Shown here: one piece after another, positions 28,280 to 36,586 of the stretch
Layout of the letters: each line of letters opens with the position of its first letter
How positions within the stretch are numbered: the first letter of the stretch is position 1
Assembly: GCF_003660105.1 (NCBI RefSeq)
Contig: NZ_CP032823.1
Span: 806,001-870,000, forward strand
Direction of reading: 5' to 3'
DNA: 64,000 nt
Origin: Aliarcobacter cryaerophilus ATCC 43158
GTDB taxonomy: Bacteria > Campylobacterota > Campylobacteria > Campylobacterales > Arcobacteraceae
Notes under the pieces: generated by a model
The model's database searches: none
The model's input: only the letters and a program-made list of their open reading frames with translations
Told to the model about the DNA's origin: nothing
Program-made: the position numbers and the translations under genes

Positions 28280-28285
28280 TATAAT
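28280..28285 (+). promoter_or_regulatory. Candidate -10 box for the dlt operon
   Basis: A perfect TATAAT lies 35 bases before the dltC ATG in AT-rich sequence, preceded by a T-run with TTGCTC about 20 bases upstream. The leader would be near 29 bases, with AGGAAATAAA as ribosome site. Confidence 0.5.
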
Positions 28286-28320
28286 TCCATTTGATTACAT
28301 AAAAAATTTTAGGAAATAAA

Positions 28321-28554
28321 ATGGATATTGCTAATAGGATTAAACCTTTGGTTGAAGAGATTGCTTTTAAAAGTGTTGAGATAGATGAGCCACTATATAC
28401 ATCAAATTTAATTGATAGTATGGGAACAGTTGATTTAGCAATGATGTTAGAAGATGAGTTTAGTATAAAAATTGATACTAGGGATATTATTGAAAGTAAT
28501 TTTGATAGCATTAGTAAATTGGTCAACTACATAAAAAGTAGAATTGGTGAATAA
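28321..28554 (+). CDS. dltC: D-alanyl carrier protein
   Basis: A 77-residue acyl carrier protein. The phosphopantetheine Ser is in LIDSMGTVDL, the DltC-type form of the motif (DSMGTV) rather than the DSLDxV of fatty acid carriers. The rest is a four-helix carrier (MLEDEFSIKIDTRDI, SISKLVNYIKSRI). It would receive D-alanine from DltA on its thiol and hand it to DltB. It opens a five-gene operon, and its end overlaps dltD. Confidence 0.9.
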   Translation: MDIANRIKPLVEEIAFKSVEIDEPLYTSNLIDSMGTVDLAMMLEDEFSIKIDTRDIIESNFDSISKLVNYIKSRIGE

Positions 28555-29674
28555 TCGTTTAGTATTAAATATTTCTGCTCTATTTTTTGCATTTCTTGTA
28601 GTTTTTATTGTACTTTTTTTTATAAAAGATAAATTATTTGACTACTATTTTACTTATTTAGAATCTCTTAAAAAAACAGTTGAATTACAAAGTGATTTAG
28701 AAAATGGAAAAATTGTATTATTTGGTTCTTCTGAATTAGTAGTTTATCCTAATCAAAAATTTTTACCTCAAAACTTTTTTAATAATGATTTAAAAATACC
28801 TTTAAGAGTTCAAGGGAATGAAGGTCATCAATCCTTTGTTATATTATCCCAATTAGCAGCGTTTGATAATAAAAAAGTAAGGCAAAATGCAAAAGTTGTA
28901 GTTATGTTGTCTCCTAGTTGGTTTACAGGAAGTAGTGATAATGGTCTTACTATGGCAAAATTTTTAGAATATATGAATTTGGGAATGATGAATAAACTTT
29001 ATTTTGAAGGTCAAACTCAAGATAAGTACAAATTTTTAATAAGTGATTATATTCAAAATAATATCTCATATATTAAAGAACCAACTTTTATATATGAAAC
29101 AACATTTAAAGAAATAAAAGATGAATATATAAATAATAAAATTAAAAAGTTTATAATAGAAAAATTTGATGAAAAGTATGTTAAATTGCAAGATATTAAG
29201 TATTTTAAGCAAGATTTGAATTTTGATAATTTAAAAAATGAAGCAAAAAGTATAGAAACTTCATCTTCAAATAATAAGTTTGGAATTCAAAATGAATATT
29301 ATTCAAAATATATTGAACCACAAATTGCAAAAAATAATTTTCCATTTGAAATAGTAATACCACCATCTTTAGAGAAAAATGAAGAGTATCAAGATTTTTT
29401 AGATTTACTTGATTTTTTAGATAGTTATAAAATAAAACCTCTTTTTATCATGCAAGATTTACACCCTCATATTTTTATAAAGAATAGAGAAAATGCAAAC
29501 TTACTTATGGAAACAATAAAATCAAAAGTTTTAGAACATAATTTTGAATATATGGATATGTGGACATATAAAAAAGAGGATTATGAGATTGGAACTTTAA
29601 TAGATATTGTTCATTTTGGTGAGTTAGGTTGGGTTAAAGCCAATCAAAAAATAGTTGATTATTTTGTTAAATAA
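28547..29674 (+). CDS. dltD: D-alanyl transfer protein DltD
   Basis: A 375-residue protein with one N-terminal membrane helix (LNISALFFAFLVVFIVLFF) and an extracytoplasmic SGNH-like hydrolase domain. The nucleophile Ser is in VLFGSSELVVYPN and the Asp/His pair in DIVHFGELGW, both hallmarks of DltD. A characteristic segment, VVVMLSPSWFT, is also present. DltD carries out the last step of D-alanine transfer onto the envelope polymer in Gram-positives. The start is GTG 28547 or the TTG one codon before, within the end of dltC. It is somewhat shorter than Firmicute members (about 420). Confidence 0.88.
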   Translation: MNNRLVLNISALFFAFLVVFIVLFFIKDKLFDYYFTYLESLKKTVELQSDLENGKIVLFGSSELVVYPNQKFLPQNFFNNDLKIPLRVQGNEGHQSFVILSQLAAFDNKKVRQNAKVVVMLSPSWFTGSSDNGLTMAKFLEYMNLGMMNKLYFEGQTQDKYKFLISDYIQNNISYIKEPTFIYETTFKEIKDEYINNKIKKFIIEKFDEKYVKLQDIKYFKQDLNFDNLKNEAKSIETSSSNNKFGIQNEYYSKYIEPQIAKNNFPFEIVIPPSLEKNEEYQDFLDLLDFLDSYKIKPLFIMQDLHPHIFIKNRENANLLMETIKSKVLEHNFEYMDMWTYKKEDYEIGTLIDIVHFGELGWVKANQKIVDYFVK

Positions 29675-29683
29675 GGAAATTTT

Positions 29684-29824
29684 TTGAGATATTTTTTTAA
29701 ATTCTTTTTTATATATCTTCTTTTGATAGTTGGTCTTTTGTATATTTTAGCTGATGAAAATATAAATGATTTAAGTGGAAATGATGTTGATTCTACTGTT
29801 GAATTTGTATATGAGGAGTTTTAA
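29684..29824 (+). CDS. dltX: DltX-like microprotein with FxYxxF C-terminal motif
   Basis: A 46-residue protein: one N-terminal membrane helix (residues about 4-22, FFKFFFIYLLLIVGLLYIL), a short acidic extracytoplasmic part and the C-terminus EFVYEEF. The last six residues fit the FxYxxF hexapeptide of DltX, the microprotein of Gram-positive dlt operons. Its tyrosine has been proposed to relay D-alanine between DltB and DltD. The start is TTG with AAGGAAAT upstream; the stop overlaps the dltB ATG (TAATG). Position, size, topology and tail all agree, so I am fairly sure despite the short length. Confidence 0.85.
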   Translation: MRYFFKFFFIYLLLIVGLLYILADENINDLSGNDVDSTVEFVYEEF

Positions 29825-30963
29825 TGTATGATTTTTTTCCTTTTTCAGGAGTTGGATTTTTTATAATAAGTTTTGCATTTATTATTTTTTTACATATATT
29901 TAAAAATATTTTAACTAAATTCATCTCATATAAAATGGTTATTTTTATAGCTGTTGTTCTTTATATATCTTTTGCAATTCCTGAGTCTTATGGACTTTTT
30001 TTAATTCTGATTTATACTTATATTGTTTATTATATTTTTGTAAAAAATGATTACAAAGAGACACTTTTCCCAATGATTGTTATAGCTTTTCCTATGATGT
30101 TACATAAAATTGATTTAGATAATCCTATGTTTAAGATTATTGGTATTTCATATATTACATTTAGAACTATTCAAGCAATAGTTGATAGTCATAACTATGG
30201 AAAACTATCATTTTTTGAGTTTACATCATTTTTACTATTTCCAACAACTCTACTAGCAGGTCCAATAGATAGATCATATAGATTTCAAGAGGATTTGCAA
30301 AAAGGTTATACAAATTTAACTTTAGTAAATATGTTAAAAGGTTGGGAGATTTTAGCTGTTGGAGTTTTATTTAAATTTGTTTTTGCAAAACTTGTTACTA
30401 TGTTTTGGCTTGGAAAAATAGATGAAAATAGTACTTTATTTTTTGATATGGCAAATAGTGCATATGCATACACAACTTATCTTTTTTTTGATTTTGCTGG
30501 TTATAGTGCAATGGCCGTTGGACTTAGTATAATGATGGGTATTTTTGTTCCAATGAACTTTAATCATCCATATCTTGCACCAAATCCACAAGATTTTTGG
30601 AGAAGATTTCACATAACTTTAGGAAGTTGGCTAACTGATTACTTTTTTAAACCATTATATAAATATCTTCATAATTTTACTTTTCTAAAAGGTAGAAAAT
30701 TACTTATACAAAATATTGCAATAACATGCACTTTTTTACTTATGGGAGTTTGGAATGGTTTAACTTGGTATTTTATTTTTAGTGGTTTTTTATTTGGAAT
30801 TTATTCAAGTATTCATAACTCTTATGTTTTGTATGTTAAAAAGGGAGGATATGATTATTTTTCATTTTTTCCAGATATTATAAGTATAAATTTAAAAAGA
30901 TTTTTGATGATAAATGCAGCAGTTTTTGCTCTATATATTTTTAGTGGGAGAGTTCCTTTATGA
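29824..30963 (+). CDS. dltB: D-alanyl transfer MBOAT protein DltB
   Basis: A 379-residue membrane-bound O-acyltransferase with about ten or eleven membrane segments. MBOAT landmarks are FLLFPTTLLAGPIDR, FDFAGYSAMAVGLSIMMG, and PQDFWRRFHITLGSWLTDYFF. It would take D-alanine from DltC across the membrane. The usual WHG motif, whose His is important in MBOATs, reads MGVWNG here (Asn 311), while the His of FWRRFH (263) is kept. It overlaps dltX and dltA (ATGA). Confidence 0.9.
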   Translation: MYDFFPFSGVGFFIISFAFIIFLHIFKNILTKFISYKMVIFIAVVLYISFAIPESYGLFLILIYTYIVYYIFVKNDYKETLFPMIVIAFPMMLHKIDLDNPMFKIIGISYITFRTIQAIVDSHNYGKLSFFEFTSFLLFPTTLLAGPIDRSYRFQEDLQKGYTNLTLVNMLKGWEILAVGVLFKFVFAKLVTMFWLGKIDENSTLFFDMANSAYAYTTYLFFDFAGYSAMAVGLSIMMGIFVPMNFNHPYLAPNPQDFWRRFHITLGSWLTDYFFKPLYKYLHNFTFLKGRKLLIQNIAITCTFLLMGVWNGLTWYFIFSGFLFGIYSSIHNSYVLYVKKGGYDYFSFFPDIISINLKRFLMINAAVFALYIFSGRVPL

Positions 30964-32396
30964 GATTTGATTTTAAACTTTTAGATTTTGTTGATTGTGA
31001 AAAAGATTTTGACAAATTGGCTGTTTGCGGAAGTGACAAAGATTTAACTTGGAGTGAGTTAAAAAATGAAGTAGATATTTTTAAGAAGAAACTTCAAAAC
31101 TATAATCTTCCAAAAGGGCATCCAGTTCTTATTTATGGACATAAAGAAGTAGATTTTATAGTAAGTATTATAAGCTGTATGAGTTTAGGATTTCCATATA
31201 TTCCTATTGATACAATTTATCCAAAAGATAGAGTTGAAAAAATAGCAAGTATTGTAAAATCTGCTATTAAGATAGATACGATAGAAAATAAAATAGATTT
31301 TAACCAAAGTAATATATCTACTTCATATTTATTAAGTGACCAAATAATCTATATTATTTTTACATCAGGAAGTACAGGTGAGCCAAAAGGTGTTCAAATT
31401 ACACAAAACTCTATTTTGGATTTTGAAAAGTGGTTAAATAGCGATTTTGGATTATCAAAAAATAGTGTATTTATGAATCAAGCACCTTTTAGTTTTGATT
31501 TATCTGTTTATGAGTTAGTTGGTTTTTTATCTTTAGGAGCAACTATTGTTTTAAATAGTAAAGATATTATAGAAAATCATCTTCTATATTTTGAAAGATT
31601 AAAAAAATACTCTTGTAATGTTTGGGTTTCAACTCCATCATTTATTAGTAAGCTTCTACTTTCATCTGAGTTTGTAGAAGAAAATATAAAAAGTTTAAAA
31701 ACTTTTCTTTTTTGTGGAGAGGTTTTACCTTCAAATACTGTAAAAAGAATAAAAAATAGTTTTCCATCTTCTATTGTTTTAAATACATATGGACCAACAG
31801 AAGCTACTGTTGCTACAACTTTGATAGAGATTACTTTTGATATTTTAGAAAAATATTCAAAAAATTTACCTGTTGGTTATGTAAAAGAAAATTCAAATAT
31901 AAATTTACTAGATATTGATGAGCAAAATATTGGTGAACTTGAAATAGTTGGAGATAATGTATCTATTGGATATTTTAAAAATGAAGAGTTAAATAAGCAA
32001 AAATTTGAAAAAAAGTATGAAAAACGAAGTTTTAGAACAGGAGATTTTGGTTATTTTGAAGATAATTTACTCTTTTTTGCAAATAGAAAAGATGAGCTTA
32101 TAAAACTTCATGGATTTAGAATAGAGTTAGGAGAGATAGATAAAGAGCTTCTTAGTGATAAAATTGTAAATGAATCAATCACAATTGCATTAAAAAGAGG
32201 AAATGATGTTTCAAAGATTATCTCTTTTGTTATAGGTTCTAAATCTTTAGATATTGAAGTTTTAAAACAGAATATCTCAAAAAATCTTCCATATTATATG
32301 ATTCCAGCTGATATTGTTGTGTTAGATAAATTTCCATATAATTCAAACCATAAAATCGATAAAAATGAGTTAATAAATATTTATAAAAGTATGTAA
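30960..32396 (+). CDS. dltA: D-alanine--carrier protein ligase DltA
   Basis: A 478-residue adenylate-forming enzyme that activates D-alanine with ATP and loads it onto DltC. Motifs: FTSGSTGEPKGVQIT (P-loop), NTYGPTEATVATT (A5), FRTGDFGYFEDN (A7), LIKLHGFRIELGEID (A8) and NHKIDKNEL with the A10 lysine near the C-terminus. The size is that of DltA rather than of an NRPS domain, and the operon settles the assignment. Last gene of the operon; its stop enters a strong terminator. Confidence 0.92.
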   Translation: MRFDFKLLDFVDCEKDFDKLAVCGSDKDLTWSELKNEVDIFKKKLQNYNLPKGHPVLIYGHKEVDFIVSIISCMSLGFPYIPIDTIYPKDRVEKIASIVKSAIKIDTIENKIDFNQSNISTSYLLSDQIIYIIFTSGSTGEPKGVQITQNSILDFEKWLNSDFGLSKNSVFMNQAPFSFDLSVYELVGFLSLGATIVLNSKDIIENHLLYFERLKKYSCNVWVSTPSFISKLLLSSEFVEENIKSLKTFLFCGEVLPSNTVKRIKNSFPSSIVLNTYGPTEATVATTLIEITFDILEKYSKNLPVGYVKENSNINLLDIDEQNIGELEIVGDNVSIGYFKNEELNKQKFEKKYEKRSFRTGDFGYFEDNLLFFANRKDELIKLHGFRIELGEIDKELLSDKIVNESITIALKRGNDVSKIISFVIGSKSLDIEVLKQNISKNLPYYMIPADIVVLDKFPYNSNHKIDKNELINIYKSM

Positions 32397-32424
32397 AATA
32401 AAGAGATTTATCTCTTTATTTTTT
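32396..32424. terminator. Bidirectional terminator after dltA
   Basis: An 11-bp stem (aaataaagaga / tctctttattt) with a four-base loop, followed by TTT, lies between the convergent dltA and the lytic transglycosylase-like gene. Confidence 0.85.
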
Positions 32425-32920
32425 ACACATTGAATTTTTTTAGTTCTTTAATTATTAGAGCAATCTCTTTTGAGTACTCTTTTGCTTGTTTACTATTAAA
32501 TTTGTAACCAGCATTGTAGCTTCCCCAAACTTTTGTCCAATCATTTCTATGAATTTTTTGCCAAAAAGTAAGTTCTTCTATTGCATTTTTTGTAGCAAAC
32601 TGAAAATCAGAAACTAATTTTGATGCAAAAACATTCCTATTCCAAGTAGTATCTTTTATATTTTGTCTACTTAAAACAGTTTTGATATTTGCTTGATAAA
32701 GACCAAAATCTTTTGTGTCAAGGTTTACCATATACTCACCAAGTTTTGATTCTTTGATTGCTATTGCCATCAAAGTATAACTAAGTCCAGTATCTTCGCC
32801 ATGCTTTTTTATCTCTTTTAGTGTTTCTAGTTGCTCTTGTGTTAAGTTCTTTATATCTACGTTAGATGCAAAAACATTAGAAATAAATAGTAAAATCAGT
32901 AATAAAGATTTAAATTTCAA
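32423..32920 (-). CDS. Small SLT-type lytic transglycosylase-like protein
   Basis: A 165-residue exported protein: signal peptide about 1-18 (LLLILLFISNVFAS), then a lysozyme-like SLT domain. The catalytic Glu is in AIAIKESKLGEY, followed by DFGLYQANI and WGSYNAGYK, which match the SLT order. It would cleave glycan strands of peptidoglycan in the periplasm or assist an envelope machine. It is minimal in size, similar to PilT/VirB1-type accessory transglycosylases. It stands alone, convergent with dltA. Confidence 0.82.
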   Translation of the reverse strand: MKFKSLLLILLFISNVFASNVDIKNLTQEQLETLKEIKKHGEDTGLSYTLMAIAIKESKLGEYMVNLDTKDFGLYQANIKTVLSRQNIKDTTWNRNVFASKLVSDFQFATKNAIEELTFWQKIHRNDWTKVWGSYNAGYKFNSKQAKEYSKEIALIIKELKKFNV

Positions 32921-32995
32921 TGTTTTCTCCTTTTTTAAATTTTTTTAATAGGGATAAATAGTATTTTAAAATTGTGTAATAATTGTAAAACAAAA

Positions 32996-33712
32996 TTAAT
33001 TTAACCCAATATCTATATACTTTCTAACTTTTAAAATTTCATCTTTATCAAATTTTGCTTCTAAAATTGTTTTGTTGTCATCTTTTATGAGATTTCCAAA
33101 AGGCGATATTATAGCACTTCCTTTTGCCATATTATCATTTGAACTATTGCTTGCAACTACAAAACTTTGATTAACTAAAGCTAGAGCTTTACTAATAGTT
33201 TCATAATGCTCTTTTCTTTTTACTCCCCACATAGCAGGATTTAAAATAATATCAGCACCTTTTATTTGTTCCCAAAGAGTAGGGAATCTAAGCTCAAAAC
33301 ATATTAAAGTTGCTATTTTTAATCCATTTATCTCTATAATTTTTATTTGATTCTCTTTTGATGGAGTAAAATATTCATCTTCATCTCCTAAAGGAAAGAG
33401 TTTTATCTTATCTTGAGTATGGACAATATTTTTATTAAAAAAGATAAATAATCTATTATAAAAATTATCATCTTCTTTTATAATTGTAGTAATTGCTATA
33501 ATTTTATTTTCTGAAAGCTCTTTTATCTCATCTATTGCTTTGATTGAAAATATACTAGCTTCTTCCATGTTATTGTATGCAAAACCTACAAGACAAAGTT
33601 CAGGTGCTAATATTAGCGAGTCATTTTTACAAGATAGAATTAAACTTTTAAAAGTTTCAAGATTTATTTCAAAATTTTCACAAGTTTTCATTTGAAGAGA
33701 TATTAGGTTCAT
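32996..33712 (-). CDS. Carbon-nitrogen hydrolase (nitrilase superfamily)
   Basis: A 238-residue member of the nitrilase superfamily with its Glu-Lys-Cys triad: Glu in LAPELCLVGF, Lys in DKIKLFPLGDED, Cys in IATLICFELRFPTLW. It probably hydrolyses an amide such as omega-amides of ketoacids, but the substrate cannot be read. The start is the ATG at 33712 after AAAAAGGAAAA. The longer open frame upstream is remnant sequence of a decayed gene in another frame, and the two overlap as ATGA. Confidence 0.88.
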   Translation of the reverse strand: MNLISLQMKTCENFEINLETFKSLILSCKNDSLILAPELCLVGFAYNNMEEASIFSIKAIDEIKELSENKIIAITTIIKEDDNFYNRLFIFFNKNIVHTQDKIKLFPLGDEDEYFTPSKENQIKIIEINGLKIATLICFELRFPTLWEQIKGADIILNPAMWGVKRKEHYETISKALALVNQSFVVASNSSNDNMAKGSAIISPFGNLIKDDNKTILEAKFDKDEILKVRKYIDIGLN

Positions 33713-33912
33713 TTTTTTCCTTTTTCTAAATTTAGTAGATACTCTTTTATTGAAACTCCACCAGTGTAACCACCTATATTTCAATTATTTGCTATTACTC
33801 TATGGCAAGGTACAGTAGGCACAAATAGTATTAGTTTTTCTTCAAAACTAGCAGCAAACATTAAAAGTTTTTCAGTTTGAATAGTTGTTGTATAAATAGT
33901 CTAATCTTTCAT
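33709..33912 (-). pseudogene. Remnant of O6-methylguanine-DNA methyltransferase (Ogt/Ada type)
   Basis: Reading the minus strand from the ATG at 33912 in one frame gives MKD, a TAG stop, then TIYTTTIQTEKLLMFAA, then LFVPTVPCHRVIANN, a TGA stop, and NIGGYTGGVSIKEYL ending at a TGA that overlaps the nitrilase start. PCHRV is the active-site motif of the family (the Cys accepts the methyl group), and GGYTGG follows it in intact proteins. The roughly 90 residues that normally separate the N-terminal strand region from PCHRV are missing. So there are two nonsense codons and a large in-frame deletion: the gene is dead. Confidence 0.85.
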
Positions 33913-34043
33913 ATTAGAAATTTTAACATAGATAAGATTTAGTTTTAAATATTAAAAAAATAAAAATATTCTCTATTTGCTTGTATATAGGAAATTTATT
34001 TATATAGATGTATAATTTTGCTAATTTATTATTAGGAAAATAT

Positions 34044-34661
34044 ATGAAAAAAATAGCAGTTGTAATTTTATTGTTTAGTGCTTGTTCTTTGTTTGCTCAA
34101 AATAACAGATATGATATAAAATCTGGTATTGTTGAATATGATATTTTAGGAACTACAAATTCAAAAGATCATACTTTTAGTGGAAGTAGTACTTTGTACT
34201 TTAAAGATTTTGGTAATTTAGAGTTATTTGATGAGATTATTACTCAAAAAAGAGGCTCTATAGTTGAAGAAGAGAGAAATACATATAAAATTTCAAAAGG
34301 TAAAATCTATTCAGCAGATTTTAATGATGAGATAATTTATTCACAAGATTTAAGTGTTGATGATGAAAATCCTATTGCAAATACAAAAAATAGAGAAGCA
34401 TTTAAAGAGATGGGTGCAAAGTTTTTGGGTAATGAGAATATTTTAGGATATAAATGCGATATTTGGGAGTTAGGTGAGTATAAAATTTGGGTTTATAATA
34501 GTGTTCCTCTAAAGCAAATTAGTAAATCTTTAGGTGTTGAGCAAATGCAAATTGCTAAAAATGCAAACTTTAATATTGATATAAAAGATAATAAATTTAA
34601 ACTACCAAATTTTCCAGTAAAAGCTATAGATGTAATTATAACAGAGGGTGAAGAGGATTAA
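34044..34661 (+). CDS. Hypothetical exported protein
   Basis: A 205-residue protein with a clear signal peptide (KKIAVVILLFSACSLFAQ) and a beta-rich periplasmic body (SGIVEYDILGTT, YKCDIWELGEYKIWVY). The start ATG at 34044 has AGGAAAATAT before it; the longer frame from 34008 puts charged residues before the signal peptide. No family is recognised with confidence. It ends in a strong hairpin. Confidence 0.75.
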   Translation: MKKIAVVILLFSACSLFAQNNRYDIKSGIVEYDILGTTNSKDHTFSGSSTLYFKDFGNLELFDEIITQKRGSIVEEERNTYKISKGKIYSADFNDEIIYSQDLSVDDENPIANTKNREAFKEMGAKFLGNENILGYKCDIWELGEYKIWVYNSVPLKQISKSLGVEQMQIAKNANFNIDIKDNKFKLPNFPVKAIDVIITEGEED

Positions 34662-34694
34662 AATAGATTGAAGATTTTCTTCAATCTATTTTTT
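34660..34694. terminator. Strong bidirectional terminator
   Basis: A 15-bp perfect stem (aaaatagattgaaga / tcttcaatctatttt) with a three-base loop and flanking A and T runs lies between convergent genes. Confidence 0.92.
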
Positions 34695-36586
34695 TAGTTT
34701 AATAGTTTTTTATTTTTATCTTTTGTTATAGTATAAAGTACGATAATAAATGCAATAGCTCCTAAAAATGTATTTGTAAGCATTGAAGCTAAAATACTTA
34801 AAACTAAAGCAGTGATGATAAATGGTTTTTTATCTACTAATAATGCAAACGCAGAAGCTATAATCGCTGCAATTCCAATATAGTTGAAATATAGTAAATA
34901 CCAAACATTTCCAACAATTGAACATAAGAAACCACCACCATTTAGTTTACAAGAAATATCCATATCTCTATTCATAATAAAACCATGTTTAAACAGTAGT
35001 ATAGCAATACAAATAGCTACAATATAAATAATTGGTTTTTTTAACTCATTTAAACTACTATTTTTTAAAGAACCAACACATAAAATAATTACAAACACAA
35101 GATTTATAATAGCTAAAATATTGCTAAAAATATTTAGAGTTGTTTCGTTGTAAACCATTACAAGAGTGTTTATAAATAAAATAATAGCAAATAGTCTTTC
35201 AAAATTTCCAAATTTTAATCTATCAAATTTACCAAAATATGACCATAAGAATGAAATAGCAAGTATTATTAATCCATAAATTTCAAAATTCTCATATCTT
35301 CCATTGTAAGCTATATTTACAGTCATAATAAATATAAAAATCATACTAAAGTAGAAAGCAACTTTAGAAATAATCTCATACTGATTTTTAGAAACTATAT
35401 GTTTTAAAAGTTCATAATATACATAAAGTTGTGTTCCTAAAAGTAAAATAGCCCAAAAAGCTTCCAAATTATTTCTTGAAATTACAACATATTGTTCAAC
35501 TTGAAGCATAAATAAAGATGCAAATATAGTATTTACAATACTAAAAGTTATAAGCCTAATTGTTGATGTTTGTTCATTTTTGAATCTTATAAAAAATCCA
35601 AATATTAAAACTAAAGAACCAAAAGCTAAATATAGATAGTTTGGAAAGTTTGAAACATCTCCACTAAATACATTTTTATCTGCTCTATCTTTATCAAAAA
35701 TTCCCCAAAAACCACCAACAGCACCTTCACTTTTTCTTTTCCAAGGTTGATCTATTGCTTCAATTATATTGTATTGCCAGTTGTGTTCGTTTGCAAGTTT
35801 TACAAAATCTCTTATATAAATTGCTTGATTTATCTTGCTAGGAGCTGCATCTTCTCTCATTCTTCCTTCACTTGGCCATCCTGTTTCACCAATTAAAATA
35901 TTTGAAGTTCCAAGCTCTTTTTCTACTTCAATTCTTACATTTTTTACATGTTCAATTGAATCGTGAATATTTTTTGGTTCATCTTCCCAATATGGCAAAA
36001 TATGAATAGTTACAAAATCTGTAAGTTCTTTTATTTTTGGATATTTAAGCCAAAATTCCCAAACATCTGCATAAGTTACAGGATATTGTGGAAGAGCCTC
36101 TTTTACCTCTTTTATATATTTTGCTAGTTGTACATCAGTTTGGTCTCCTCTTAGAAGAACCTCATTTCCTACAATAATTGCTTTTATAACTTCAGGATAT
36201 TGTTTTGCTAACTCTTTTAAAGTAGCAATTTCAGCAACTGCTTGCTTCTCTTCTTTACCTATCCAAATCCCCATTAAAACTTGCATTCCTAACTCTTTTG
36301 CAACTTTTGGAACAAGTTCTTGCCCAACAGTCGAATAAGTTCTTACACAAGAAGTATATTTAGAAAGAAGTTCCATATCGTTTCTTATGTTTTCTTCTTT
36401 TAAAACCATCCCTTTTTCAAAGAAAAATGGTGACTCATCTTTTCCATAAGGTGCATAAGATACACATTGAAGTTTATCAAAGCTATTTGAATTGTCTTTT
36501 AAGATTGCCTTTTCACCTAAATAGTGCCAAAAAAATAGTGTTGCAATAACACTACAAAATATTAAAAAAAGTCTATTTGTACTCAT
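34694..36586 (-). CDS. GH17-family glucanase/transglycosylase fused to a polytopic membrane domain
   Basis: A 630-residue membrane protein. An N-terminal helix (5-24) is followed by a glycoside hydrolase family 17 domain (about 40-300) with the acid/base Glu142 in VGNEVLLRG and nucleophile Glu234 in IGETGWPSE, facing the periplasm. From about 320 to the end are some ten membrane helices of unknown role. GH17 enzymes cleave or rearrange beta-1,3-glucans. In bacteria related membrane forms accompany glucan synthases, but no such synthase is visible here. Its ATG overlaps the proA stop by four bases. Confidence 0.85.
   Translation of the reverse strand: MSTNRLFLIFCSVIATLFFWHYLGEKAILKDNSNSFDKLQCVSYAPYGKDESPFFFEKGMVLKEENIRNDMELLSKYTSCVRTYSTVGQELVPKVAKELGMQVLMGIWIGKEEKQAVAEIATLKELAKQYPEVIKAIIVGNEVLLRGDQTDVQLAKYIKEVKEALPQYPVTYADVWEFWLKYPKIKELTDFVTIHILPYWEDEPKNIHDSIEHVKNVRIEVEKELGTSNILIGETGWPSEGRMREDAAPSKINQAIYIRDFVKLANEHNWQYNIIEAIDQPWKRKSEGAVGGFWGIFDKDRADKNVFSGDVSNFPNYLYLAFGSLVLIFGFFIRFKNEQTSTIRLITFSIVNTIFASLFMLQVEQYVVISRNNLEAFWAILLLGTQLYVYYELLKHIVSKNQYEIISKVAFYFSMIFIFIMTVNIAYNGRYENFEIYGLIILAISFLWSYFGKFDRLKFGNFERLFAIILFINTLVMVYNETTLNIFSNILAIINLVFVIILCVGSLKNSSLNELKKPIIYIVAICIAILLFKHGFIMNRDMDISCKLNGGGFLCSIVGNVWYLLYFNYIGIAAIIASAFALLVDKKPFIITALVLSILASMLTNTFLGAIAFIIVLYTITKDKNKKLLN

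Noticed and set aside
28164-28526. Minus-strand ORF across dltC
   Set aside because: Antisense to dltC and its promoter; no family features.
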